64,000 nt of DNA. Source: CAWUEZ02 sp963921355 (GTDB lineage: Bacteria; Pseudomonadota; Alphaproteobacteria; Thalassobaculales; Thalassobaculaceae). Made by a program: the position numbers and the translations under genes. Shown in pieces: positions 51,322 through 60,712 of the stretch. The notes beneath the pieces were generated by a model. That model did not search any database. It had not been told where the DNA came from and saw only the letters and a list, made by a program, of their open reading frames with translations. How positions within the stretch are numbered: position 1 is the stretch's first letter; every line of letters starts with the position of its first letter. Location: positions 2,232,001 through 2,296,000 of the forward strand of contig OZ001190.1 of NCBI GenBank assembly GCA_963921355.3. The letters run 5' to 3'.

Positions 51322-52101
51322 TCAGTCGCGCGGGGTTTGCTCACCCGGCGGGGCCCACCATAAGTGCTGGCCACCATCGACCGCAATCATCTGACCGGTG
51401 ACCGAGGCGGCGCCGGCGAGGAACACTACGGCTGACGCGATCTCGCTCGGGTCGGCCGCATGTTCGAGCGGTACAGACCTTGCCTGAGCGTCGAAGCTTT
51501 CGGAGTCTTGGTGAATACTGGCGAGCACGGGGCCCGGTCCGACGCCGTTGACTCTGATCCGCGGTGCCAAGTCGAGCGCCAGCGTGCGGGTGAGTCCCCA
51601 GAGCGCCATCTTGGTAACCGTGTACGACAGAAAGTCCTCGGTCGGGTTCCAGACCCGCTGATCGATGATGTTCACAATCGCCCCGTCGCTGGTAGACGGC
51701 AGGTGCTGGGCGAATTGCTGCATGAGGACGACCGGCGCCCGTAGGTTCGGCTCGAGATGGCGGTCCCAGCTCTGCCGCGTCACCGTTGCGAGCTGATCGC
51801 GCTCAAAGGTCGACGCGTTGTTGACCAGAAGCCCGACCGGTCCGAGCGCCTCCTCGGCCCGCCGCACCAGTGTTTCGACCTGTTCCTCTTTGGACAGATC
51901 CGCGGACAGGGTTGTGGCCTGAACCCCCAGGGCGCGAACCTCGGCGGCGGTCGCCTCGGCCTCATCGGCCGAACGGCCATAGTGCACTGCCACATTCCAG
52001 CCTTCGCGCCCGAGTGCCAAAGCGATGGCCCGTCCGACGCGGCGCGCCGCGCCGGTGACCAAGGCCGTGCGGGGAACTGCCTGCGGGCTGCGCTGTGCCA
52101 T
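51322..52101 (-). CDS. Short-chain dehydrogenase/reductase (pteridine-reductase/FolM-like)
   Basis: The 259-residue SDR has TALVTGAARRVGRAIAL (dinucleotide loop), LLVNNAST, and the catalytic YTVTK near residue 161. The arginine after TGAA and the HYGRSADEAE stretch favour NADPH. The overall look is that of PTR1/FolM dihydromonapterin reductases, and DQRVWNPTEDFLSY supports this. Substrate unproven. It is separated by 45 bases from the Na/Ca exchanger gene on the same strand. Confidence 0.82.
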   Translation of the reverse strand: MAQRSPQAVPRTALVTGAARRVGRAIALALGREGWNVAVHYGRSADEAEATAAEVRALGVQATTLSADLSKEEQVETLVRRAEEALGPVGLLVNNASTFERDQLATVTRQSWDRHLEPNLRAPVVLMQQFAQHLPSTSDGAIVNIIDQRVWNPTEDFLSYTVTKMALWGLTRTLALDLAPRIRVNGVGPGPVLASIHQDSESFDAQARSVPLEHAADPSEIASAVVFLAGAASVTGQMIAVDGGQHLWWAPPGEQTPRD

Positions 52102-52146
52102 CGATGATCCTCTGAATCCGGTTCGCCGCGCGGGGCGAAGACAGGA

Positions 52147-53118
52147 TCAGTAGGCGGCGAAAGCGATGGTGTCCACCGGCAAGAACTGGTTTGTGATGAA
52201 CATCGCGTAGATCGCGAAGAACAGAATTGCCCATGGCCGGCTGAACGCCGGCAGGCGGATCGCCAGAACCACGAACCCGATGGTCACCGCCATCATGAAC
52301 CACAGATCGACGGACATGACCTCGTCGGGGATCTGCAACGGTTTGACCAGGGCGACCGCCCCGAGAATGCCGAGTGTGTTGAAGATGTTCGAGCCGATGA
52401 TGTTGCCCAGCGCCACGTCGCTGTGCCGGCGCAGTGCAGCCACCAGCGTGGTTGCCAGCTCGGGAAGTGAGGTCCCCACGGCGACGACCGTAATGCCGAT
52501 GACCGTCTCGGAGATGCCAGCGATGCGGGCGACGTCGATCGCCCCGTCGACCAGCAGCTGCGCACCGAACAGCACGGCGAGCAAACCCCCGACCGTGTAG
52601 GCGATGCTGCGGGTCAGGCCTTCGGGCAGTTCGTCGAATTCCTCGACTTCCTTCGAGTGGATGCTGTCGGTTGTCTTGCGCTCTTCGTAGTAGCAGTAGA
52701 ACAGATAGGCGAAGAGCAGCATGAGCATCAGCCCGCCATGCCAGCGCTCGATCACGCCGTGAATACCGGCCGCCACGAACAGGACCGTGCCGACGATCAG
52801 GACCAGGCCGTCGCGCCGCAGCGGTGCGCCGCCGCAGACGAAGGGCGTGATAACGCCCACCGTTCCGATCATCAGCAGAATGTTCGCGATGTTCGAACCG
52901 ATCACGTTCCCGATGGCGATTCCGGGCGACCCCAAGAGCGCGGCCTTGAGACTGACAAAGAGCTCGGGCGCGGAGGTGCCGAAGGCGATCACGGTGAGTC
53001 CGATCACGTGCGGGCTGATGTTCAGCCGTCTGGAGATCGCCACCGCCCCCCGGATCATGGTCTCCGCCCCGACCAGCAGCAGGACCAGCCCGGCGAAAAT
53101 GAGGGCGGCCGCCATCAT
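52147..53118 (-). CDS. Calcium/sodium antiporter (CaCA family, YrbG-like)
   Basis: The 323-residue membrane protein contains both alpha repeats of the CaCA family: TVIAFGTSAPELFVS with IGNVIGSNIANILL in the first half and VVAVGTSLPELATT with LGNIIGSNIFNTLG in the second. About ten membrane segments are expected, with a charged cytoplasmic loop (SKEVEEFDEL) between the halves. It exchanges sodium for calcium or a similar cation. I choose the ATG at 53118, which has GGAG 8 bases upstream. A GTG at 53172 is less likely. Confidence 0.9.
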   Translation of the reverse strand: MMAAALIFAGLVLLLVGAETMIRGAVAISRRLNISPHVIGLTVIAFGTSAPELFVSLKAALLGSPGIAIGNVIGSNIANILLMIGTVGVITPFVCGGAPLRRDGLVLIVGTVLFVAAGIHGVIERWHGGLMLMLLFAYLFYCYYEERKTTDSIHSKEVEEFDELPEGLTRSIAYTVGGLLAVLFGAQLLVDGAIDVARIAGISETVIGITVVAVGTSLPELATTLVAALRRHSDVALGNIIGSNIFNTLGILGAVALVKPLQIPDEVMSVDLWFMMAVTIGFVVLAIRLPAFSRPWAILFFAIYAMFITNQFLPVDTIAFAAY

Positions 53119-53393
53119 CGCGCCGACTCCGCCCCAAAGCCGTCTTGGGCCCGATCGGAAGACGGCGTCCACGCGGCCGTAGCCTGGCCTGTGCGGTCGC
53201 GAAACGGCGTCGGTCCAATCATTGGAATCGGCTAATCTCGTGTTGCTGACGGATGGTGGGGCTGACCAAAAGGAATGGTGATTCTTTGGTGGTTTTCAAT
53301 GACCATGGTTGCAAGTGTTTTCAAGGGGTCAGCGCCCCGTCGCCCCTAGGGTTGGACGGATGACCAGGTTCGGCGGCCGCGGAGGTTCGTTCA

Positions 53394-55298
53394 TTGGATA
53401 GCCTGCTGGACGCGTTCGGCGGGGCGTATGGAAGCGCCCACGGCGCTCCGATCGGGGATGCGCTGATCTTCCTGGCCGCCGCCGTGTTGTTCGCACCCCT
53501 GTTGCGACGACTGAAGTTCAGCCTTGTGCTGGGGTACCTGGCGGCCGGTGCGATGATTGGTCCTCACGGACTTTCGATCATCGACGACGTCGCCGAGACC
53601 CGTGAACTGGCAGAGATGGGTGTGGTCTTCCTGCTGTTCGCAATCGGTCTGGAACTGTCTTTCGAACGCCTGAAGGTTATGCGGCGGCTGGTTTTCGGTC
53701 TCGGTACGGCCCAGGTTGTCATCACCGGTGTTCTGATCGCCGGTCTCGCCCTGGCCGCCGGCCAGACCTTCGGTTCGGCTGCGGTGATCGGTGCCGCGCT
53801 TGCCCTGTCCTCGACCGCTTTCGTCCTGCAACTGATGACCGAGCGCGGCGAGCTTGCGACCCGCCACGGCCGGGCTTCGTTCTCGACGCTGTTGTTTCAG
53901 GATCTGGCTGTCGTTCCGATTCTGGTCGTGGTTCCGCTGCTGGCGGACAATCCGGGTGGTCTCTCGATCCTGGGCGCACTTGCAATCGTGACCTTGAAGG
54001 CTGTCGTGGCGTTGGCGGTGATCGTCATCGCCGGGCGACAGCTCCTGCGCCCGCTGTACCATGTCATCGCGTCGGCGGGAGCGCCCGAGCTGTTCACCGC
54101 CATGACCCTGCTGGTCGTCCTGGGAATCGGATGGGCGACGCATATGGTCGGGCTGTCGATGGCGCTCGGCGCCTTTCTCGCCGGCCTGTTGCTGTCGGAA
54201 AGCGAGTTCCGCCACCAGGTCGAAGCCGATATCGAGCCGTTTCGCGGCATTCTGCTCGGCCTGTTCTTCATGACTGTCGGCATGTCGATCGATATCGGCC
54301 TGGCCTTCCGCGAGATCGTCACCGTCCTGTCCTATCTGGGCGGGTTGATCGCGCTGAAGTTTCTGGTGGTCGTCGGGGTGGCGATGGCGATGCGCCTGTC
54401 GTTCACCGTCTCCCTGCGGACCGGCGCATTGCTGGCTCAGGGGGGAGAGTTTGCCTTCGTGATCCTCGGTTTGGCGGTCGTCAGCGGGGTGGTTCCCGAT
54501 GCCACCGTCGACCTGCTGTTCCTGGTGGTGGCCATCAGTATGGCGGCTACCCCGGGCGTTGTCTGGGCGGTCACTCACCTTGCCGCCCGTCTCGAGCACA
54601 CCGAGAACATGACCATGGGCGCCGACGTCGAAACGGTCGCCGAGATCGACGGGCACATCGTCATTGCCGGGTTCGGTCGTGTGGGCCGGACCGTGGCACG
54701 CCTGCTTGACGCGAAGATGGTCCCCTATATCGCCGTCGATACCGACGCTCAGCGGGTGCGTGACGGACGCCGCGACGGCCATGCGGTGTACTACGGAGAT
54801 GCGAGCCGACCGGAAGTCCTGCGCCACCTGGGGGGAGAGCGGGCGCGGGCGGTCGTGCTGACCATGACGACCGAAGGGCAGGCGATCGACCGGACGGTCG
54901 GCCATCTCATGTCTCGGCTGCCGGAGGTTCCGATCTTCGCCCGGGCTCGCGATCCGTTGCACGCGCGCAGACTCGAGGAACTCGGCGCCGCCGGGACCGT
55001 GGTCGAGACCCAGGAAGCCAGCCTTCAGCTCGGGGGAGCTGTATTGCGGCGCGCCGGCAGCGAATGGGAGGAGATCGAGGAGTTGATCCGGCAGATGCGT
55101 TTTGTCGACGGGGTGGGGCAGCCGATCGGCGAACGCCCGACTGACGAAGCCGCACCCGCCGAACGGCCCGAAGATCCCTTACTGGTGGCGGCGCGGATGG
55201 CCGATGAGGAAGAGCAGCGCCAGGCCTTGGCTGGCGCTGAGCAGGCTCCGCCGGACGGAAAACCGCCGGCAACGCCGCGTGCCGACGCCGCGGATTGA
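53394..55298 (+). CDS. CPA2-family cation:proton antiporter with an RCK (TrkA-N) domain
   Basis: The 634-residue protein has an N-terminal membrane domain of about 390 residues like KefB/KefC (LVLGYLAAGAMIGPHGL, GLFFMTVGMSID, LLAQGGEFAFVIL) and a cytoplasmic RCK domain beginning IVIAGFGRVGRTVARLL (about residue 422). A disordered, proline- and alanine-rich tail of about 60 residues follows. It should move potassium or sodium against protons under nucleotide control. The TTG at 53394 is supported by GGAGG nine bases upstream. Confidence 0.9.
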   Translation: MDSLLDAFGGAYGSAHGAPIGDALIFLAAAVLFAPLLRRLKFSLVLGYLAAGAMIGPHGLSIIDDVAETRELAEMGVVFLLFAIGLELSFERLKVMRRLVFGLGTAQVVITGVLIAGLALAAGQTFGSAAVIGAALALSSTAFVLQLMTERGELATRHGRASFSTLLFQDLAVVPILVVVPLLADNPGGLSILGALAIVTLKAVVALAVIVIAGRQLLRPLYHVIASAGAPELFTAMTLLVVLGIGWATHMVGLSMALGAFLAGLLLSESEFRHQVEADIEPFRGILLGLFFMTVGMSIDIGLAFREIVTVLSYLGGLIALKFLVVVGVAMAMRLSFTVSLRTGALLAQGGEFAFVILGLAVVSGVVPDATVDLLFLVVAISMAATPGVVWAVTHLAARLEHTENMTMGADVETVAEIDGHIVIAGFGRVGRTVARLLDAKMVPYIAVDTDAQRVRDGRRDGHAVYYGDASRPEVLRHLGGERARAVVLTMTTEGQAIDRTVGHLMSRLPEVPIFARARDPLHARRLEELGAAGTVVETQEASLQLGGAVLRRAGSEWEEIEELIRQMRFVDGVGQPIGERPTDEAAPAERPEDPLLVAARMADEEEQRQALAGAEQAPPDGKPPATPRADAAD

Positions 55299-55366
55299 GG
55301 TGGGTCAAGGAAGTGCGGGTTCCGGCGCTCTAGCCTTGCTCCATTCCTGAAGTGTGAGAGCCCAAA

Positions 55367-55609
55367 ATGACCATAGAACTGCACCACGACATCGGTCGCG
55401 AATTCCCCGAATGGAAAGACAAAATCCACCAGTTGAAGATTGAGAACGCCCACTTCGCACGCCTGTTCGACGCCTATCACGAAGTCGACAAGGAGGTCGC
55501 GCGGATCGAGGCGGAGATCGAACCGACCTCCGATGCCTATGCCGAGGACTGCAAGAAGCGGCGCCTCAAGCTCAAGGACGAGATCTTCGACATGCTGCGC
55601 GCCGGCTGA
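55367..55609 (+). CDS. YdcH-family small protein (DUF465)
   Basis: The 80-residue protein is mostly helical and charged. FPEWKDKIHQLKIENAHFARLFDAYHEVDKEV, in outline, followed by KKRRLKLKDEIFDML, is the DUF465/YdcH pattern. These proteins form helical hairpins of unknown role. It stands alone, with an AT-poor upstream gap of 68 bases. Confidence 0.85.
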   Translation: MTIELHHDIGREFPEWKDKIHQLKIENAHFARLFDAYHEVDKEVARIEAEIEPTSDAYAEDCKKRRLKLKDEIFDMLRAG

Positions 55610-55640
55610 ACCAGGCGCGTTTCCGCCGGGCTTGAGATCG

Positions 55641-55657
55641 CTGGCATATCACTTGCT
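55641..55657 (+). promoter_or_regulatory. Candidate sigma-54 promoter of the RTX metalloprotease gene
   Basis: CTGGCATATCACTTGCT matches the -24/-12 consensus (TGGCAC, 5 bases, TTGCW) with one mismatch. The GG at 55643 and GC at 55655 keep the exact 10-base spacing. The protease ATG lies about 65 bases downstream. Confidence 0.55.
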
Positions 55658-55722
55658 TCGACCGATAACAGGCAGCCGCCATTGGGGTCTGTGTTCGGTG
55701 GTTGGAACAGGTCGGAGCAAGA

Positions 55723-56961
55723 ATGCCCACGATTACTTCGGACCCGATCGAGGCGCTGGTCGCCGATGATCAGGTCATGCGGTGGAACGCACCCGATGGC
55801 CTCGAAACCGCGACCGTCGTCACCTACGCCTTCAGCGAGGGCGAACAGCTTTCGGTTCCCTGGGACAGCGATCTCGAGACCCCGTCGGCGTCGGTTCGCA
55901 CGATCGCCAACGCCGCTTTCCGCGATCTCGAGAGCTTCACAAACCTGCGGTTCGTCGAAGTCACCGGATCCGTCAATGCTGACATCGAGCTGAAGATCGG
56001 TGGGACGCCTGCGTCGGGCCAGGGCTGGCTGCCCTATGTGACCGAATTCTACAAAACGGACTCGATCATTCTGCTCAACGATGGGTACTTCGACCAAGGG
56101 CAGACCCTGAACGACTGGCATCAGTGGGTGATCTACCACGAGATCGGACACACCCTCGGCCTGAAGCATCCACATGAAGAGGACGCTGGAAACCCATCCG
56201 TTCTGACGCCCGCGCTCGATACCAGCATCAACACCGTGATGTCCTATGTGGACGCGGGGTTCGTTGGCTATGCGCCGTTTGACCGGACGGCGCTGCAGTA
56301 CCTCTATGGGGATGGAACGGCCCCGGCCTCGGTCAGTTTTGCCTGGGACGATGCGGTCGGCGCTCTGGTCCACGGCGGTGGGGCGGCCACAGGCGATATG
56401 CATCTGCTGACCAATGCGCCGGACGCGATGTTCGCGCGATCGGGTGATGACACGCTGCGGGGGTTCGGAGGTGCTGATCTCCTCTACGGCAACCAGGGGG
56501 CCGACACGATTTCCGGCGGCTCGGGTGACGACACGCTCTACGGTGGCCAGAACGGTGATGCGTGGGACGAGATCTGGTCCGGATTGGGTGATGATCTGGC
56601 CTATGGCAACCGTGGTTCCGACCTGCTCGATGGATATGACGGGGCCGATACCTTGTACGGCGGCCAGGAGAACGACTACGTCCGGGGCGGTGCCGGAGAC
56701 GACGTGCTGTTCGGCAATCGTGGAGATGACACGTTGGCCGGCGGCGCCGGTGCCGATGTGCTGGTGTTCGCGGGTGGTGGCAATGATGTCGTTGAGGCGG
56801 CTGGCTTCAATGCCGACGAGGGCGACCGCCTGAGCATCCCCGGCGGTGTCACCGGCGTGGGGAACGATGCCTCCGGCAACCTCGTGTTGGAGCATAGCCT
56901 TGGTCAGGTGACGCTGATCGGCGTCACGCCGGCGTCCTATAGCGATGGCTGGCTGGTCTAG
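55723..56961 (+). CDS. Serralysin-like RTX zinc metalloprotease
   Basis: The 412-residue protein has the metzincin site HEIGHTLGLKH (H139, E140, H143, H149) and a Met-turn TVMSY with M173, as in serralysins (M10B). From about residue 245 to 345 there are RTX nonapeptide repeats of the GGxGxDxLx type (GGSGDDTLYG, GGAGDDVLFG), which bind calcium after type I secretion. The repeat block is short. There is no signal peptide, as expected for type I secretion, and the C-terminus ends in SYSDGWLV. No ABC exporter genes are near it. The ATG at 55723 follows GGAGCAAGA. Confidence 0.88.
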   Translation: MPTITSDPIEALVADDQVMRWNAPDGLETATVVTYAFSEGEQLSVPWDSDLETPSASVRTIANAAFRDLESFTNLRFVEVTGSVNADIELKIGGTPASGQGWLPYVTEFYKTDSIILLNDGYFDQGQTLNDWHQWVIYHEIGHTLGLKHPHEEDAGNPSVLTPALDTSINTVMSYVDAGFVGYAPFDRTALQYLYGDGTAPASVSFAWDDAVGALVHGGGAATGDMHLLTNAPDAMFARSGDDTLRGFGGADLLYGNQGADTISGGSGDDTLYGGQNGDAWDEIWSGLGDDLAYGNRGSDLLDGYDGADTLYGGQENDYVRGGAGDDVLFGNRGDDTLAGGAGADVLVFAGGGNDVVEAAGFNADEGDRLSIPGGVTGVGNDASGNLVLEHSLGQVTLIGVTPASYSDGWLV

Positions 56962-56993
56962 ATGCCGTGTCCTGGTGGCCCTGGCGCCGGCCG

Positions 56994-59198
56994 CTATCGT
57001 CCCCGACGTCGTCGACCCTTGCCGCCGGCCTTCTCGGGTGGACGGCCGCTCGGTGGCTGTAACGGCACCTTCAGCTTGACGACGCCGCCCTTTGGCAGCG
57101 GTTTGCCGTCGGGTGTCATGCCGAGATCGGCCGCTTCCAGGCGTTTGATCTCGTCGCGGATCCGCGCCGCCTCCTCGAACTCGAGGTCGGCCGCCGCCGC
57201 CTTCATGCGCGCTTCCAGCTCCTCGATGATCTGACGGATCGGTTTGTCGACCAGTTCGCCTTCGCCGGTCCCGGTGTCGACGGACACATGGTCCCCGCGT
57301 TCGTAGACGCTCTCCAGGATGTCGCCGATGTTCTTCTTCACGCTCTCGGGCGTGATGCCGTGCTCGGCATTGTAGGCCATCTGGCGCTGGCGACGGCGCT
57401 CGGTCTCGCCGAGGGCGTATTCCAAGCTCTCGGTCATCCCGTCGGCGTATAGCAGGACTCGACCGTCGACATTGCGCGCGGCCCGCCCGATGGTCTGAAC
57501 CAGCGAGGTCTTGGAGCGCAGGTATCCTTCCTTGTCGGCATCGAGGATGCAGACAAGGGCGCATTCGGGAATGTCGAGGCCCTCGCGCAGCAGGTTGATG
57601 CCGATCAGGACATCGAAGACGCCGAGCCGCAGGTCCCGGATGATCTCGATCCGCTCCAGGGTGTCCACATCGGAGTGGATGTAGCGCACCTTGATCCCAG
57701 CCTCGTTCATGTATTCCGTCAACGCTTCGGCCATGCGCTTGGTCAGCGTGGTGATCAGCACCCGGTGTCCCCTGGCCGCTGCGTCCTGGCACTCCGCGAT
57801 GACGTCATCGACCTGGTTCTTGGTCGGCCGGATCTCGCAGACCGGGTCGATCAGACCGGTGGGGCGCACGACCTGCTCGACGAACACACCGCCCGTGCGG
57901 TCCAGCTCCCAAGGACCGGGAGTCGCCGAAACGAAGGTTGTCTGGGGACGCATGTCCTCCCACTCCTCGAACTTGAGCGGGCGGTTGTCCATGCAGGACG
58001 GCAGCCGGAAGCCGTACTCCGACAGGGTGTACTTGCGGGCGTAGTCGCCTTTGTACATGCCGCCGATCTGCGGCACCGTGACGTGGCTTTCGTCGACGAT
58101 GAGCAGGGCGTTCTCGGGCAGGTACTCGAACAGAGTGGGCGGGGGTTCACCCGGATTGCGCCCTGACAGGTAGCGGGAATAGTTCTCGATGCCGGCGCAG
58201 GAGCCGGTGGCCTCGATCATCTCCATATCGAAGGTCGTGCGCTGTTCGAGCCGCTGCGCTTCCAGCAGCTTGCCGGCGCGGTTGAGCTCGTCGAGCTGGC
58301 CCTTGAGCTCCTCCTTGATCTGGCGCACCGCCTGCTGAAGCGTCGGCTTGGGCGTGACGTAGTGGGAATTGGCGAAGACGCGGACCTGGTCGAGGCTCTG
58401 GGTCTTCTCGCTGGTCAGCGGGTCGAACTCCTGGATGGTTTCCAATTCGTCGCCGAACAGGGACAGCCGCCAGGCGCGGTCCTCGAGGTGGGCCGGGAAA
58501 ATTTCGAGACTGTCGCCGCGCACGCGGAAGGTCCCGCGGTGGAAGCTGGCATCGTTGCGCTTGTACTGGAGCTCGACCAGCCGGCGCATGACGCCGTTGC
58601 GGTCGACCTGGTCACCGACCTTCAGCTTCACGATCATGTTGCCGTAGGTCTCGACCGCACCGATGCCGTAGATGCAGGAGACGGACGCCACGATGATGAC
58701 GTCCTCACGCTCCAGCAGCGCGCGGGTCGCGGAGTGGCGCATGCGGTCGATCTGCTCGTTCACCGACGCCTCCTTCTCCACGAAGGTGTCGGTCCGGGGC
58801 ACATAGGCTTCCGGCTGGTAGTAGTCGTAGTACGAGACGAAGTATTCGACGGCGTTGTTCGGGAAGAAGCTCCTCATCTCCCCGTACAGCTGCGCGGCCA
58901 GGGTTTTGTTCGGTGCCAGGATCAGAGTCGGGCGTTTCACTTCCTGGATGACGTGGGCCATCGTGAAGGTCTTGCCGGAGCCGGTGACCCCGAGCAGGAC
59001 CTGGTCCAACTCTCCGGTGTGGATCCCCTCGATCAGTTCTCCGATGGCCTGGGGCTGATCGCCGGCCGGGGCGAAATCCGAGACAACCTGAAACGCAACG
59101 CCGGCGTCCTGGGGCGCGACATCGGTCTTGAGATCCGGCGCAAGGGCGCCGTGCAGGGCGGGCTTGTTGGTCGTCGGATCGGCGAGTTGCGTGCTCAT
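56994..59198 (-). CDS. uvrB: UvrABC system protein B
   Basis: The 734-residue helicase-like protein has Walker A GVTGSGKTFTMAHV, the beta-hairpin region (YYDYYQPEAYVP), the DESHVTVPQIGGMY motif II region, and a C-terminal UVR motif (FEEAARIRDEIKRLE) that binds UvrC. A 35-residue extra N-terminus precedes the usual start and a basic tail (KGRRRRGR) follows. It verifies DNA damage and loads UvrC. uvrB and uvrC lie within 6 kb of each other. Confidence 0.97.
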   Translation of the reverse strand: MSTQLADPTTNKPALHGALAPDLKTDVAPQDAGVAFQVVSDFAPAGDQPQAIGELIEGIHTGELDQVLLGVTGSGKTFTMAHVIQEVKRPTLILAPNKTLAAQLYGEMRSFFPNNAVEYFVSYYDYYQPEAYVPRTDTFVEKEASVNEQIDRMRHSATRALLEREDVIIVASVSCIYGIGAVETYGNMIVKLKVGDQVDRNGVMRRLVELQYKRNDASFHRGTFRVRGDSLEIFPAHLEDRAWRLSLFGDELETIQEFDPLTSEKTQSLDQVRVFANSHYVTPKPTLQQAVRQIKEELKGQLDELNRAGKLLEAQRLEQRTTFDMEMIEATGSCAGIENYSRYLSGRNPGEPPPTLFEYLPENALLIVDESHVTVPQIGGMYKGDYARKYTLSEYGFRLPSCMDNRPLKFEEWEDMRPQTTFVSATPGPWELDRTGGVFVEQVVRPTGLIDPVCEIRPTKNQVDDVIAECQDAAARGHRVLITTLTKRMAEALTEYMNEAGIKVRYIHSDVDTLERIEIIRDLRLGVFDVLIGINLLREGLDIPECALVCILDADKEGYLRSKTSLVQTIGRAARNVDGRVLLYADGMTESLEYALGETERRRQRQMAYNAEHGITPESVKKNIGDILESVYERGDHVSVDTGTGEGELVDKPIRQIIEELEARMKAAAADLEFEEAARIRDEIKRLEAADLGMTPDGKPLPKGGVVKLKVPLQPPSGRPPEKAGGKGRRRRGR

Positions 59199-59261
59199 GG
59201 CAGCAACATAGGGCGGGGAGTACGAAAAGGGAACAGGCTGCCGTGATACCGTTTCGGACGC

Positions 59262-60698
59262 TCAGACCGGGAGGCGGATCACGGCCCGAAGTCCGCCGAT
59301 CGGCGCGTCATCCAGGACCAGGTCGCCGCCGTGGCTGTGGACGATGTCGCGGCTGATTGTCAGGCCGAGACCGGTTCCGCCAGTTGCCGGATTGCGTGAG
59401 GGCTCGAGGCGCATGAAGGGTTGGAAGGCGATTTCCCGCTCGGCTTCCGGAATCCCGATGCCGTCGTCGTCGATGGTGATCTCAACCGCATCGGCGGCCC
59501 GCACCACGGTGACGCGCACCAGGCTGCCATAGCGCTGGGCGTTCTGGATCAGGTTGGCAAGCGCCCGTTTCAGGGCGTTAGGACTAACCGGCAGGACCGC
59601 GGCGCCGTCATCTGGCTGGTCGTAAATGATCTTCGTGTTGCCGCGCCGTTCGTTCTGGACGACCTCGCCCATCAGCATGCCGATGTCGCAATCGACGGGG
59701 CTCTCCGCGCCTTCGCCGCGGGCGAAAGCGAGATAACCTTCGACCATGCGTTCCATCTCCACCACGTCCGTCTTCAACTCGGCGGTGTCCTCGTCATCAC
59801 CGAACATGGCGAGCTGCAGCTTCATACGGGTAAGGGGCGTGCGCAGGTCGTGACTGACCCCGGCCAGCATCTCTGTGCGCTGTGTGAGCTGCCGGTTGAG
59901 CCGTTCCTTCATCTGCAGGAATGCCGCCGACGCCTGCCGCACCTCGGTCGCGCCTTCGGGCTTGAATCCGGTGTCGTCGCGCCCCAGTCCGAATGCCCGG
60001 GCGGCGATCGCCAGACGGCGTATCGGACGGATCTGATTGCGCATGAAGACGATGGCGATGGCGAAGAGCACCAGCGAAGAGCCGACCATCCAGAGCAGGA
60101 AGATATAGGTGGTCGACGTGAACAACCGCTTCTGGTGCGCAATCACTTGCAGCACGCCGGACGGCAGTTGAACAAGCACTTCGATCCGCCGGTCGATGGA
60201 TTCCGTATCCATCACGAAGGGCCGGCGAACCTTGGAATCCATCGCATCCAGCATGGCGTGCTGGACGCGGTCGAACAGGTCGGGCGCCGGCCGGTTGGGA
60301 AGAATGCCCTCGGGCCGCCAGCTCAACTCGATGTCGAAGTGGTTGGCGGACCGCAGAGACAGTTCGGCGACCGCCTCGTGGGTGATCGGCGGCTTCAATT
60401 CCTCGATCAGGAAAGCGACATCGCCTGCCAGGCTGTGCACCAGCCGGCGGGTCATGATGTCCCAGTGCCGCTCGTAGAAGACGTAAGCCGAGATCGCCTG
60501 CATCAGGACCAGCGGCATGACGATGATCAGCAGGGAACGGCCGAACAGAGTCTTCGGCAGATATCTCTTGATCCAGCGATCGAGCTTGAACTCGGCGGCC
60601 GGCGGGTTTTCCCGGCGAAAGGAGGCCTCATCGGTTCTGGGGGCCGAGCGGGCAGCGTAGTCGCCCTGGGTTCCTTCGTTTCGCGTCGCTTCGACCAC
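59262..60698 (-). CDS. EnvZ-like sensor histidine kinase
   Basis: The 478-residue protein has two membrane segments (about residues 52 to 75 and 195 to 219) bounding a periplasmic sensor region of about 120 residues, a HAMP domain, the phospho-acceptor GVSHDLRTPLTRM (H283), and the ATP-binding N, G1 and G2 boxes (NLIQNAQRYG, DDGIGIPEAE, GGTGLGLTI). It follows the response regulator gene by 14 bases. The pair should sense an envelope signal, but no stimulus can be read from the sequence. Confidence 0.92.
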   Translation of the reverse strand: MVEATRNEGTQGDYAARSAPRTDEASFRRENPPAAEFKLDRWIKRYLPKTLFGRSLLIIVMPLVLMQAISAYVFYERHWDIMTRRLVHSLAGDVAFLIEELKPPITHEAVAELSLRSANHFDIELSWRPEGILPNRPAPDLFDRVQHAMLDAMDSKVRRPFVMDTESIDRRIEVLVQLPSGVLQVIAHQKRLFTSTTYIFLLWMVGSSLVLFAIAIVFMRNQIRPIRRLAIAARAFGLGRDDTGFKPEGATEVRQASAAFLQMKERLNRQLTQRTEMLAGVSHDLRTPLTRMKLQLAMFGDDEDTAELKTDVVEMERMVEGYLAFARGEGAESPVDCDIGMLMGEVVQNERRGNTKIIYDQPDDGAAVLPVSPNALKRALANLIQNAQRYGSLVRVTVVRAADAVEITIDDDGIGIPEAEREIAFQPFMRLEPSRNPATGGTGLGLTISRDIVHSHGGDLVLDDAPIGGLRAVIRLPV

Positions 60699-60712
60699 GG
60701 GTCGTGCCCCCT

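Noticed and set aside
53391..54962. Long antisense open frame over the cation antiporter gene
   Set aside because: It mirrors the coding frame of a clear membrane transporter in GC-rich DNA and its translation is glutamine- and histidine-rich without motifs.
55537..57792. Long minus-strand open frame covering the RTX protease and part of uvrB
   Set aside because: It crosses two well-supported genes, and in uvrB it is in a shifted frame.
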